From Ancylobacter polymorphus (lineage in GTDB: Bacteria; Pseudomonadota; Alphaproteobacteria; Rhizobiales; Xanthobacteraceae), in NCBI RefSeq assembly GCF_030813495.1, contig NZ_JAUSUI010000003.1, positions 248,001 to 312,000 of the forward strand: a stretch of DNA of 64,000 nucleotides, read 5' to 3'. The notes beneath the pieces were generated by a model. The model had not been told where the DNA came from, did not search any database, and saw only the letters and a list, made by a program, of their open reading frames with translations. Shown here in pieces: positions 54,943 to 63,231 of this stretch. The translations under genes were made by a program, and so were the position numbers. The number at the start of each line of letters is the position of its first letter. The stretch's first letter is position 1.

Positions 54943-56238
54943 TCACTCCGCCGCCATGCGCAGCATGGGGGCCGGGGCTTCCACCGGCAGCGCGTCGGCC
55001 ACCTTGGCGGCAATGATCTCGGCGGTGGCGCAAGAGAGCGTCCAGCCGAGATGCCCATGGCCGGTGTTGTAGAACACGCCCGGCTTCGTGCCGGCAGCGA
55101 CGCGCGGCATCATGTCCGGCATCATCGGCCGCAGCCCGGCCCACGGCACCACGCGCGCGGTGTTGACGCCGGGGAACAGCTTGCGGGTCCAGTCGACCAG
55201 CGGACGGATGCGGTCGGCACGGATGTCGCGGTTCTCGCCATTGAACTCGGCGGTGCCGGCAACGCGGAAGCGGTCCTTGCCGAGGCGCGAGGTGACGATC
55301 TTGGTCTTGTCGTCGAGCAGGCTCACCCAGGGCGCGGCCTTCTGGCTCGCCTCATCGTCGAGCATGACGGTGATGGAATAGCCCTTCACGGGATAGATGT
55401 TCACCCGGTCGCCCAGCCCGGCGGCGATGGCGCGCGAGCCGATGCCGGCGCAGATCACGGCGCCGTCGAAGGCGAGCGTCTCGCGGCGCGGCAGCGCGTC
55501 CTCGGCGTCGGGGGCGATGGAGAAGGTCACCTCCACCCCGGTGCCGTCCTTGCCTGTGCCGGTGTGGACGACGCGCTCGACGCTCGCCTCGTTGATGAAG
55601 CGCACGCCATAGCGCCGGCACACTTGCGCCAGCCCATAGGTGAATTTGTGGATGTCGCCGGTGGAATCGGACGGCGTGAAGAAGCCACCATAGTACTTGC
55701 CATGCAGCGTCGGCTCGATCGCGCGGATTTCCTCCGGCGTCACTTCGCGCCGCTCCAGCCCGCCCCGGGCATAGAGCGCGGACACCTTGCGGGCATGGTC
55801 CTGAGCTTCCTTGTCCCGGTAGATGTGCAGGATGCCGCGGGTCTCGTGGTTGAAGTCGATACCCTCGCGCTTGGCGATGTCGAACATGTAGTTGCGGGCC
55901 TGAATGGCGAGACGGGTCGTCTCGACCGTGTTGGCCTCGTAATTCGGGATGTTGGCGAGGAATTCGGCCATCCAGGAATATTTGTGCCAGGAGGGCTTGG
56001 GGTTCATCAGCAGCGGGGCGTCCGGCGTGAACATCCACTTGATGCCCTTGAGCACGGTGGCCCAGGAGTTCCATACCTCGGCATTGGAGGCGGAGAGCTG
56101 TCCGCCATTGGCGAAGGAGGTCTCCATCGCCGAATAGCGCTGGCGGTCGATGACGGTGACGTCATAGCCCTTCTGATGGAGGGCATAGGCGGTGGTGACG
56201 CCGGTGATACCGGCGCCGATAACGGCGATGTGGCGCAT
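54943..56238 (-). CDS. dadA: D-amino acid dehydrogenase small subunit-like flavoprotein (DadA)
   Basis: This FAD enzyme of about 431 residues starts at the ATG at 56238. The dinucleotide motif is HIAVIGAGITGVTTAYALHQ, followed by FANGGQLSASNAEVWNSWAT. The C-terminal LRPMMPDMMPRVAAG and NTGHGHLGWTLSCATAEIIA are typical of DadA. It oxidises D-amino acids (or glycine) to 2-oxo acids, donating electrons to the membrane chain. The open frame upstream to 56364 is the riboswitch leader read as protein. Expression is apparently controlled by the tandem glycine riboswitch in its leader, which suggests glycine as a relevant substrate or signal. Confidence 0.93.
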   Translation of the reverse strand: MRHIAVIGAGITGVTTAYALHQKGYDVTVIDRQRYSAMETSFANGGQLSASNAEVWNSWATVLKGIKWMFTPDAPLLMNPKPSWHKYSWMAEFLANIPNYEANTVETTRLAIQARNYMFDIAKREGIDFNHETRGILHIYRDKEAQDHARKVSALYARGGLERREVTPEEIRAIEPTLHGKYYGGFFTPSDSTGDIHKFTYGLAQVCRRYGVRFINEASVERVVHTGTGKDGTGVEVTFSIAPDAEDALPRRETLAFDGAVICAGIGSRAIAAGLGDRVNIYPVKGYSITVMLDDEASQKAAPWVSLLDDKTKIVTSRLGKDRFRVAGTAEFNGENRDIRADRIRPLVDWTRKLFPGVNTARVVPWAGLRPMMPDMMPRVAAGTKPGVFYNTGHGHLGWTLSCATAEIIAAKVADALPVEAPAPMLRMAAE

Positions 56239-56304
56239 GGGTGGCTCCCGCGCTTGAGGACGACATGGCCCGAACGCGCGGTACCCCGCTTGGCGTCCGG
56301 CCGG

Positions 56305-56530
56305 CTGTCCCCATCTGTCGCGGTACCTGAGAGCTCGCCCCGGGACCGACGGCGACGCCGTCACACCATCCCGGGCTTCCCCTTCGGTGGGCGTCCTACC
56401 CCGGAAATTCCCGGCGCGACGCCTCTCTCCAGATCGTCCTGATCATGCGGTCCTTGGTGCCTGAGAGTTTCCTGGGGGGTTGCTCCGTCGGCGCCGACAC
56501 TTATCCGGGAGGACGGTCGATCTCTCCCGC
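56305..56530 (-). ncRNA. Tandem glycine riboswitch in the dadA leader
   Basis: Read on the minus strand, two glycine aptamers follow each other. The first runs from GCGGGAGAGA (56530) through CCGACGGAGCAA and AACTCTCAGGCACCAAGGACC. The second has CTGGAGAGAGGCG, CACCGAAGGGGAAGC, then GCTCTCAGGTACC and GACAGATGGGGA (about 56310). The GGAGAGA, CCGA(A/C)GG(A/G)G and CTCTCAGG(C/T)A blocks in duplicate are the family signature, with the interaptamer linker between. dadA starts about 67 bases later, leaving room for an expression platform near its ribosome site. Switching is probably ON with glycine, as in most of the family. Confidence 0.93.
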
Positions 56531-56638
56531 ATGACCATTAGCAGACGCCTATATGCATCGCACAACGGCATGCCTTCTTCAAGTGCAGTCGCGCGTCCTC
56601 GCGCCGAGTTGAGCCTGCGACCTTGGGAGGGGGGAGGC

Positions 56639-57502
56639 TCAAGCCCCCGCCGCGTCGAGCCCGAGGTCGAGGATCGGCGCGGAATGGGTAATCCACCCGA
56701 CCGAGATCAGGTCCACCCCGGTCGCGGCGATCGAGCCCACCGTCTCGCGCGAGACGCGGCCGGAGGCTTCGGTGAGCGCGCGCCCCGCCACCAGCGCCAC
56801 CGCATCGGCGAGCATGGCCGGGGTCATGTTGTCGAGCAGCACCGCGTCGACCCCCTCGGCCATCGCCGCGTCGAGCTGCGCCAGCGTGTCGACCTCGACC
56901 TCAATCTTCACCATGTGGCCGGCATGCGCCTTGGCGGCGCGGATGGCCGGCACCACGCCGCCCGCCACGGCGATGTGGTTGTCCTTGATCAGCACCGCGT
57001 CGTCGAGCCCGAAGCGGTGATTGGAGCCGCCGCCTGCCCGCACCGCGTGCTTTTCCAGCGCGCGCAGGCCCGGCGTGGTTTTGCGGGTGCAGACGATATG
57101 CGCCTTGCCATGCTGCCGGGCGATGGCCACCAGCCCCGCCGTCGCGGTGGCGACGCCGGACATCCGGCAGGCGATGTTCAGCGCCGCCCGCTCGGCGGTG
57201 AGGATGGAGCGGGCGGAGCCTTCCAGCCGCAGCACCACATCGCCCGGCGCCACCTCGGCTCCGTCGCCGCGCTCGACCGTGACCTTCAGCGCGGGGTCGA
57301 TCAGCGCGAACGCGATCACCGCCGCGTCGATGCCGGCGATCACCCCATGCTGGCGCGAGCCGATCACCGCGTCGAAGCGGGCGCTGGCGGGAATGCAGGC
57401 GTCCGTCGTCACATCGCCGGCGCGGCCGAGATCTTCCAGCAACGCGGCGCGTACGATGGGTTCCACCATCAGGCGGGGAAGGGGGGGGAGGGAAGATGAC
57501 AT
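56639..57502 (-). CDS. nadC: Quinolinate phosphoribosyltransferase (carboxylating)
   Basis: This protein of about 287 residues (start 57502, or ATG 57469 without the Ser/Pro-rich leader) makes nicotinate mononucleotide from quinolinate and PRPP. Signatures are [40 protein letters not shown] and [20 protein letters not shown]. It is the third gene of the nadA-nadB-nadC direction. A C8 run (57482-57489 on the minus strand) falls between the two possible starts. A palindromic repeat separates it from nadB. Confidence 0.94.
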   Translation of the reverse strand: MSSSLPPLPRLMVEPIVRAALLEDLGRAGDVTTDACIPASARFDAVIGSRQHGVIAGIDAAVIAFALIDPALKVTVERGDGAEVAPGDVVLRLEGSARSILTAERAALNIACRMSGVATATAGLVAIARQHGKAHIVCTRKTTPGLRALEKHAVRAGGGSNHRFGLDDAVLIKDNHIAVAGGVVPAIRAAKAHAGHMVKIEVEVDTLAQLDAAMAEGVDAVLLDNMTPAMLADAVALVAGRALTEASGRVSRETVGSIAATGVDLISVGWITHSAPILDLGLDAAGA

Positions 57503-57530
57503 CACTCGACTCGCTTCACATTCAAGGCCC

Positions 57531-57594
57531 CTCATGGCCGGGCTTGACCCGGCCACCCAGTCGTCTGGATCCCCGGGTCGGGCCCGGGGATGAG
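57531..57594. repeat. Palindromic intergenic repeat, family C, between nadB and nadC
   Basis: CCTCATGGCCGGGCTTGACC with CCGGCCA and GGGTCGGGCCCGGGGATGAG form an imperfect hairpin of the CCGGGCTTGACCCGG rhizobial type. It is a single copy in the window and lies within the presumed nad transcript. Confidence 0.7.
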
Positions 57595-57677
57595 GGTGGT
57601 TCAATGGCATCCCGTCGCGGGCGCCGGAGTGGAAGACCTGGACACGCCCGGGCATGGCGTCGTCGTCCGGACGGTTC

Positions 57678-59222
57678 TCACGCCACCTGCCGCGCCTCGA
57701 TCGAGGGCGCGACGCCCGGCGTCTCGTCGAATCGCGTCTGCGAATGCCGGGCCAGCGCCGCTGGCGCGGGATGGTCGGCGCGGAAATGCCCGCCGCGGCT
57801 CTCGCAGCGCCGCAGCGCCGCCTCGGTGATCGCCAGTGCCACCAGTGAGAGGTCGCAGCCGTCGCGCGCGGAAAGCGCGCCGAGCCGGGCGGCGGCGGCC
57901 TCCAGCCCCTCGGCGTCGCGCACCACCCCCACCTGCCGGTCCATCAGCGCGCGAATCTCGGCCCGGGCCGGAGAGCGCGGGCGCGGGGGAGAGGGCGCGC
58001 GCGCCAGGCCGGGCGCGGCGTTCTCGCCGGCGATATCTTGGGCGATCCACCGCGCATAGGCCAAGGCTTCCAGCAGCGAATTGCTGGCGAGCCGATTGGC
58101 GCCGTGCAGCCCGGTGGAGGCGACCTCGCCGCAGGCCCACAGGCCGGGGACGCTGGCGCGGCCGGCCGCGTCCACCCGGATGCCGCCCATATGGTAATGC
58201 GCCGCCGGCCGCACCGGGATCGGCGTCACCGCCGGGTCGAGCCCATGGGCGCGGCACAGCGCGGCGACGCCGGGAAAGCGGCGGTCGATATGCTTCAACC
58301 GGGCGTCCAGCACCACGGTCTCCCCGGCGGCGATCTCAGCGAAGATCGCGCGCGCCACCACGTCGCGCGGGGCGAGTTCCTGCCCCGGCACGTCGGCCAT
58401 GAAGCGCTCGCCGCGCCCGTTGTACAGCCGCGCGCCCTCGCCACGCAGCGCCTCGGTGGCGAGCGGCATGGGCGCAGGGCCGCCAGAGGCGGTCCGTTCG
58501 GGATCTCCGCCCACAGCCATGGCGGTGGGGTGGAACTGCACGAACTCCATATCGCGCAGCACGGCGCCGACGCGCGCGGCGAGGGCGAGGCCCGATCCCA
58601 CCGCCCCGAGCGGATTGGTGGTGGCGCCATAGAGCCCGCCGAGCCCGCCGGTCGCCAGCACCACGGCGCGGGCGGGCAAGGTGAGGGTGCGCCCGTCGCG
58701 GTCGCGGGCGGCGAGGCCGGCGATGCGGCCCTGCGCATCGGGGAGCAACTCGCCCGCGCGCCAGCCTTCCATCACATGAATGGAGGGGCAGGCGCGCACG
58801 GCGTGGGTCAGCGTTTCCAGCACCACGCGACCGGTGCCGTCGCCCTCGGCATGGACGATGCGCCGGCGGGAATGCGCGGCCTCCAGCCCGAGGGCGAGGC
58901 CGCCCTCGGCGTCGCGATCGAAGGGCGTGCCGAGCCCGACCAGCCAGTCGATCGCCTCCGGCGCCGCCGCCGCCACGCGGCGCGCCACCTCCGGCTCGGA
59001 CAGGCCGGCACCGGCGGCCAGCGTGTCGATGGCATGCAGATCCGGCCGGTCGTCGGCGCCAAGCGCGGCAGCGATGCCGCCCTGCGCCCAGCCGGTGGCG
59101 GCCTCCGCCCCCAGCGGCGCGGCGACGACCAGCGTCACAGGGAGCGGTGCGAGCCGCAGCGCGGTGGCAAGACCGGCCACCCCGCCGCCGACGACGACGA
59201 TGTTCTCACGCGAATGGCTCAC
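57678..59222 (-). CDS. nadB: L-aspartate oxidase
   Basis: With the GTG start at 59222 (preceded by GGAGAGG at 7 bp), the protein is 514 residues. It oxidises aspartate to iminoaspartate for quinolinate synthesis. The FAD motif is IVVVGGGVAGLATALRLAPL; further signatures are GWAQGGIAAALG, HAEGDGTGRVVLETL, the active-site VQFHPTAMAVG region, and YHMGGIRVDAAGRASVPGLW with ANRLASNSLLEALAYARWIA. The C-terminal helical domain is complete. It lies 38 bp from nadA and feeds its product directly. Confidence 0.95.
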   Translation of the reverse strand: MSHSRENIVVVGGGVAGLATALRLAPLPVTLVVAAPLGAEAATGWAQGGIAAALGADDRPDLHAIDTLAAGAGLSEPEVARRVAAAAPEAIDWLVGLGTPFDRDAEGGLALGLEAAHSRRRIVHAEGDGTGRVVLETLTHAVRACPSIHVMEGWRAGELLPDAQGRIAGLAARDRDGRTLTLPARAVVLATGGLGGLYGATTNPLGAVGSGLALAARVGAVLRDMEFVQFHPTAMAVGGDPERTASGGPAPMPLATEALRGEGARLYNGRGERFMADVPGQELAPRDVVARAIFAEIAAGETVVLDARLKHIDRRFPGVAALCRAHGLDPAVTPIPVRPAAHYHMGGIRVDAAGRASVPGLWACGEVASTGLHGANRLASNSLLEALAYARWIAQDIAGENAAPGLARAPSPPRPRSPARAEIRALMDRQVGVVRDAEGLEAAAARLGALSARDGCDLSLVALAITEAALRRCESRGGHFRADHPAPAALARHSQTRFDETPGVAPSIEARQVA

Positions 59223-59260
59223 GGTGTGGCCTCTCCGGGCTGCGAGCGAAGGAGCCGCGA

Positions 59261-60319
59261 TCAGCGGATGGCGAGCATGCGCTCCACCGCGAGGCGGGCG
59301 CGGTCGGCAATAGCGGGGTCGATCGCCACCTGCGTCGTCATCGTCTCCAGCGCCCGGCGGATATTCGGCAGGGTGATGCGGCGCATATGCGGGCAGAGAT
59401 TGCACGGGCGCACGAACTCGATATCCGGGTGGTTCACCGCCACATTGTCGGCCATCGAGCATTCGGTGATCAGCACCACCCGCGCCGGCTTCTCGTCGCG
59501 CACATAATCCGCCATGCCGGCAGTGGAGCCGGCATAATCGGCCTCCGCCACCACTTCCGGCGGGCATTCGGGATGCGCCAGCACCACGACGCCGGGATGG
59601 TTCTCGCGCAAATCGCGAATGTCCTGCGGGGTGAAGCGCTCATGCACCTCGCAATGGCCCTTCCAGGCTATCAGCTCCAGCTCCGGCACTTCCTTCTGCA
59701 CATTCTGCGCGAGGAACTCGTCGGGGAGCATGAGGATGCGATTGACGCCCCATTCCTTCGCCACGGCGCGCACCACCTTCACGGCGTTGCCCGAGGTGCA
59801 GCAATAGTCGCTCTCGGCCTTCACCTCGGCCGAGGTGTTGACATAGGTGACGACCGGCACGCCGGGATAACGTTCTTTCAGCAGGCGGATATCGGCGGCG
59901 GTGATGCTGTCGGCGAGCGAGCAGCCCGCGCCCATGTCAGGCATCAGCACGGTCTTGGACGGGTTCAGCAGCTTGGCGGTCTCCGCCATGAAATGCACGC
60001 CGGCCATGACGATCACGTCGGCATCCACCGTCACCGCCTCGCGGGCCAACGCCAGCGAATCCCCGACAATGTCCGCCACCGTGTTGAAGATTTCCGGCGC
60101 CTGGTAATTGTGGCCCAGCACCACGGCGTTGCGCTCGCGCTTCAGGCGCTCGATCGCCTCGACCTCGCGGGCGATCAGCGGCCATTCCGCCAGGGTGACG
60201 TGCTTGGCGACGCGGGCATAGAGATGCCCCAGCGCCGGCGCGGCAGGCCGCTCGTCGGTCAGGCCCGGGACAAACGCCTCGGGGCGCTCGGCATGGGCGG
60301 CGACGTCGAAATCCAGCAT
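59261..60319 (-). CDS. nadA: Quinolinate synthase (4Fe-4S)
   Basis: The start at 60319, after GGAGGA at good spacing, gives 352 residues. It condenses iminoaspartate with dihydroxyacetone phosphate. Cluster cysteines occur in SDYCCTSGNA, HPECPPEVV and PCNLCPHMRRI, and family motifs in VVLGHNYQAPEIFNTVADIV and MPDMGAGCSLADSI. An ATG at 60331 overlaps the first operator and is less likely. It heads the operon and carries two NadQ-type palindromes upstream. Confidence 0.95.
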   Translation of the reverse strand: MLDFDVAAHAERPEAFVPGLTDERPAAPALGHLYARVAKHVTLAEWPLIAREVEAIERLKRERNAVVLGHNYQAPEIFNTVADIVGDSLALAREAVTVDADVIVMAGVHFMAETAKLLNPSKTVLMPDMGAGCSLADSITAADIRLLKERYPGVPVVTYVNTSAEVKAESDYCCTSGNAVKVVRAVAKEWGVNRILMLPDEFLAQNVQKEVPELELIAWKGHCEVHERFTPQDIRDLRENHPGVVVLAHPECPPEVVAEADYAGSTAGMADYVRDEKPARVVLITECSMADNVAVNHPDIEFVRPCNLCPHMRRITLPNIRRALETMTTQVAIDPAIADRARLAVERMLAIR

Positions 60320-60330
60320 CGCGTCCTCCA

Positions 60331-60351
60331 TTATGCTCTTTTTGAGTATAA
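60331..60351. promoter_or_regulatory. NadQ-type operator 1
   Basis: On the minus strand TTATACTC-AAAAA-GAGCATAA is a 21-bp palindrome with one mismatched pair, just upstream of the nadA ribosome site. It matches the second site at 60396. Both should be repressor targets of the NadQ protein encoded at 61189-62187. Confidence 0.75.
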
Positions 60352-60395
60352 CTCAGGCCAAAGAAGACCGGGCAACAGGGCCCGGCGGATCGTCG

Positions 60396-60427
60396 TTATG
60401 CTAGGACTGAGTATAAGTCGCTGTCAA
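60396..60427 (-). promoter_or_regulatory. nadA promoter with NadQ-type operator 2
   Basis: TTATGCTaggacTGAGTATAA (60396-60416) is a second operator-like palindrome 65 bp from the first. It overlaps a candidate minus-strand promoter, TTGACA (60427-60422), 18 bp, TAGCAT (60403-60398). Binding would occlude the -10 and spacer, fitting repression when NAD precursors are plentiful. Confidence 0.7.
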
Positions 60428-60477
60428 CACTTCGTCACAAATCGGGTCATGCGGATTTTGGATGGTAGCATAGCCAG

Positions 60478-60507
60478 TTGATATCATTTCCCGTAATATG
60501 ATATCAT
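60478..60507 (+). promoter_or_regulatory. fitAB promoter with two TGATATCA operators
   Basis: A promoter with TTGATA (60478-60483), 18 bp and TATCAT (60502-60507) precedes the antitoxin start by about 22 bp. Identical palindromes TGATATCA lie at 60479-60486 and 60499-60506, exactly 20 bp (two helical turns) apart, each covering one promoter box. This is a classic layout for toxin-antitoxin autoregulation. Confidence 0.75.
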
Positions 60508-60529
60508 TGATGTTGCCGGGAGCAGAACC

Positions 60530-60769
60530 ATGTCGGCCGTCACCATCCGCAACCTGCCCGAAGAAGTTCACCGCGCTCTCAAGGACCGGGCGGCCCGCCA
60601 TGGGCGCAGCACGGAAGCGGAGATCCGCGAAATCTTGCAGGCCGCTGTGCGCCCGCCGGAGCGGGTCAAGGTCGGCTCGGCCCTCGCCGCCTTCGGTCGT
60701 CGCTTCAATGGGATCGAGTTCGAGCCCATGCGTGCGAGCGACCCGGCTGAGCCGGCCTCGTTTGAATGA
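60530..60769 (+). CDS. fitA: FitA/VapB-type ribbon-helix-helix antitoxin
   Basis: This 79-residue protein has an N-terminal ribbon-helix-helix domain (VTIRNLPEEVHRALKDRAAR) and an acidic/Phe-containing tail (GRRFNGIEFEPMRASD) that should wrap the toxin, as in FitA. It is followed by the PIN toxin with a 4-base stop/start overlap. It should repress its own promoter by binding the two palindromes upstream. Confidence 0.9.
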   Translation: MSAVTIRNLPEEVHRALKDRAARHGRSTEAEIREILQAAVRPPERVKVGSALAAFGRRFNGIEFEPMRASDPAEPASFE

Positions 60770-61185
60770 TCATCCTCGACACCAATGTCGTCTCCGAGCC
60801 GATGCGCCCGGCCGGCATCCCCGCGGTGCTGGACTGGCTCGACCGTCAGGCCGCGTCGACGCTGTTTCTGACCGCCACCAGCCTGTCTGAGCTCATGCTC
60901 GGCGTGGAAATCCTGCCCGCCGGCCGCCGGCGGGACGAGCTGCGCGCGGGCCTGGCCGAACTTCTTGATACCTTGTTCGATAGCCGCATCCTGCCGTTCG
61001 ACGCGGCCGCCGCGCACGCCTTCGCCCGGCTGGTGGCGCAAGCCCGGAGCGCCGGGCGGGCGATTTCCGTGGCGGACGGCCAGATCGCCGCCATCGCCGC
61101 CGTGCACGGCTTCCGCGTCGCCACCCGGGACCGCGCCCCGTTCGAGGCAGCGGGGGTCCCGGTCATCGACCCCTGGACGGAATAA
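60766..61185 (+). CDS. fitB: PIN-domain ribonuclease toxin (VapC/FitB-type)
   Basis: This 139-residue toxin has the PIN acidic residues at ILDTNVVSEPM (Asp5), TSLSELMLGVE, RAISVADGQIAAIA and RVATRDRAPFE, so the metal-dependent RNase site appears intact. It begins with the ATGA overlap from the antitoxin, giving translational coupling. FitB-type length and the C-terminal IDPW segment support FitB rather than a generic VapC. The RNA target is not determinable. Confidence 0.9.
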   Translation: MIILDTNVVSEPMRPAGIPAVLDWLDRQAASTLFLTATSLSELMLGVEILPAGRRRDELRAGLAELLDTLFDSRILPFDAAAAHAFARLVAQARSAGRAISVADGQIAAIAAVHGFRVATRDRAPFEAAGVPVIDPWTE

Positions 61186-61188
61186 CCC

Positions 61189-62187
61189 TCACCGCCGCCC
61201 GAACCCGCCGGGCAGGCGCACCCCCGGCGCCGGGCGCTCCAGCAGCACCTCGCGGCGGAAGCGCACCAGCCGGGCGGGGCGGCCGCCGGTTTCCGCCGTG
61301 CTCTCGCCGGTCTCTTCCACCAGCCGCTGCTGCTCCACCAGCCGGCGGAAATTCTGCTTGTGCAGCCGCGCCCCGGACAGTGCCTCCACCGCCTGCTGCA
61401 ACTGGCCGAGCGAGAAGGCGGGCGGCATCAGTTCGAACACCACGGGCCGGTATTTGATCTTGCCGCGCAGCCTTGCAATGGCGAGCGCCAGCATGCGGCG
61501 ATGGTCCTCGCGCATCTCGTGCCCGGAAGGCGCGGCAGCGACGCGGTCCGAGCCGCGCTCGCGCAGCGCCTCGCCCACCAGCCCGGCCTCATAGAGCAGT
61601 TCATAGCGCTCCAGCACCCGCTCCTCGTTCCAGCCGGCCTCGGTGCTGCCGCTTGGGCCGCCGAAGCACAGGGCGATGCGCTCGGCGCGCCGCTCGCTCA
61701 GCCGTCCCTGCGCCGCGCCCGCCGCCCAGGCGCGCAGCCCTTGCTCCAGCGTGTCGAGCACGGCGGGGCGCCCGCCGCGCCAGTCCTCCCAGGGGAAATA
61801 GCGGTACCAGCTCTGCCAGGCGGCATCGGTGTCGCCGGCCGGGCGCGCCTCGCGCACCAGAGCGAGATAGGCCAGCGAGAGCGCGCGCGTGCCGTCCTCG
61901 CCACGGTCGCGGTCGCCGAAAGTGTAGAGCTGCTCGACATAGCCGAGCTCCTGCAGCGTCTGCCGTTCCACCCAGCTGCGCAGGCCCATTTCCAGCGTGC
62001 GGTGGCCGCGCTCCAGCGGGCCGGAGGGCAGCGAATCGCGTCCGTCCTCATGGCGCAGCGTCAGCACCTTCGGGTCGTCCCCGGTCACGGCCACGATCAC
62101 CGCCGACAGGCCGATGGCCAGCGCCGGCTCCGGCACGGGCGGGGCAGGGGCGGGCGCGCGGGGGTCGGGGGTCGGCGAGGGCGGCAT
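61189..62187 (-). CDS. nadQ: NadQ-type regulator of NAD biosynthesis (Nudix-like plus winged helix)
   Basis: This 332-residue protein has an N-terminal Nudix-like domain (ALAIGLSAVIVAVTGDDPKV; WVERQTLQELGYVEQLYTFG) without a full Nudix box, so it probably binds rather than hydrolyses. A helical middle follows, then a C-terminal winged helix (IKYRPVVFELMPPAFSLGQL; LHKQNFRRLVEQQRLVEETG). The alphaproteobacterial COG4111 regulator NadQ has this layout. Encoded 0.9 kb from nadA with two matching operators, it probably represses nadABC. It converges on fitB with 3 bp between stops. The N-terminus is Pro/Ala-rich. Confidence 0.85.
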   Translation of the reverse strand: MPPSPTPDPRAPAPAPPVPEPALAIGLSAVIVAVTGDDPKVLTLRHEDGRDSLPSGPLERGHRTLEMGLRSWVERQTLQELGYVEQLYTFGDRDRGEDGTRALSLAYLALVREARPAGDTDAAWQSWYRYFPWEDWRGGRPAVLDTLEQGLRAWAAGAAQGRLSERRAERIALCFGGPSGSTEAGWNEERVLERYELLYEAGLVGEALRERGSDRVAAAPSGHEMREDHRRMLALAIARLRGKIKYRPVVFELMPPAFSLGQLQQAVEALSGARLHKQNFRRLVEQQRLVEETGESTAETGGRPARLVRFRREVLLERPAPGVRLPGGFGRR

Positions 62188-62310
62188 CGGGTTCCGGGCG
62201 GTGAGGGTCGGCGGGGCGCGTGCCCGTGCACATTAGCACGACGGCGCCCGCGCGGCTTGCGCCGAGGGCGCGGGAGTGGCACTCCGGCGGAGGATGAAAC
62301 GGAGGCGCAG

Positions 62311-63147
62311 ATGAGCGGCAAGGTGGTTCTACCCGGCGGTCACAAGGTTCCGGCGCTCGGCATCGGCACCTGGATGATGGGCGAGCGCCCCGAAGTCCGG
62401 GCGGAGGAAACCGAATCGGTGCGCCTCGGCGTCGAGCTCGGCCTGACGCTGGTCGACACGGCGGAAATGTATGGCGAGGGCGCCTGCGAGCGCTTTCTCG
62501 GCGAGGCGCTGGCCGGGCTTCGCGACAAGGTGTTTCTCGTCACCAAGGTCTACCCGCACAATGCCAGCCGCAACGGCGTGGTTTCCGCCTGCGAGCGCAG
62601 CCTGCGTCGGCTGAAGACCGACCATATCGACCTTTATCTGCTGCACTGGCGCGGCAGCGTGCCGCTGGCCGAGACCATCATCGGCTTCGAGCACCTCAAG
62701 AGCCAGGGCAAGATCCGCGACTGGGGCGTGTCGAATTTTGACACCGACGACATGAACGAATTGTACGAGACCCCCGGCGGCGAGGCCTGCGCCACCAATC
62801 AGGTGCTTTACAACCTCACCCGTCGCGGACCGGAATGGGACCTGCTGCCCTGGCTGCAGGAACATGAAATCCCGCTCATGGCCTATAGCCCGATCGAGCG
62901 CGGCCGGCTGAAGAGCACGGGCGTGCTCGCCGATCTCGCCGCCAAGCACAATGCCCGGCCCTATCAGATCGCGCTCGCCTGGGCGCTGCGCATGCCCGGC
63001 AACATCGTCATCCCCAAGGCGTCGCGCGCCGCCCATATGCGCGAGAATGCCGGCGCCCGTGACATCCGGCTGGATGCGGAAGACCTCGCCGCGCTCGACG
63101 CCGCCTTCCCGCCGCCCTCGCGCCGGCGGGCGCTGGAAATGCTGTAG
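62311..63147 (+). CDS. Aldo/keto reductase
   Basis: This 278-residue NADPH-dependent (beta/alpha)8 barrel reductase has an intact catalytic tetrad: Asp and Tyr in VDTAEMYGEGACE, Lys in LVTKVYPHNAS and His in YLLHWRGSVPL. The C-terminal cofactor loop is IVIPKASRAAHMRENAGA. The start at 62311 lies about 10 bp after a GGAGG. It stands alone between nadQ and the EamA gene. The substrate cannot be read from sequence; this branch (YeaE-like) is often methylglyoxal- or carbonyl-reducing. Confidence 0.93.
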   Translation: MSGKVVLPGGHKVPALGIGTWMMGERPEVRAEETESVRLGVELGLTLVDTAEMYGEGACERFLGEALAGLRDKVFLVTKVYPHNASRNGVVSACERSLRRLKTDHIDLYLLHWRGSVPLAETIIGFEHLKSQGKIRDWGVSNFDTDDMNELYETPGGEACATNQVLYNLTRRGPEWDLLPWLQEHEIPLMAYSPIERGRLKSTGVLADLAAKHNARPYQIALAWALRMPGNIVIPKASRAAHMRENAGARDIRLDAEDLAALDAAFPPPSRRRALEML

Positions 63148-63231
63148 GGGCCGCCTAGGTGCCGGCCGCGACGCCGGCCTGTTCGCGCCGCCTTCCTGAT
63201 CCCACCTGGCAGGGGGCGGCGGCCGTGCCGT

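Noticed and set aside
56239-56364. N-terminal extension of the dadA reading frame
   Set aside because: This stretch is the 3' part of the riboswitch and the expression platform. The FAD motif begins three residues after the ATG at 56238, so translation should start there.
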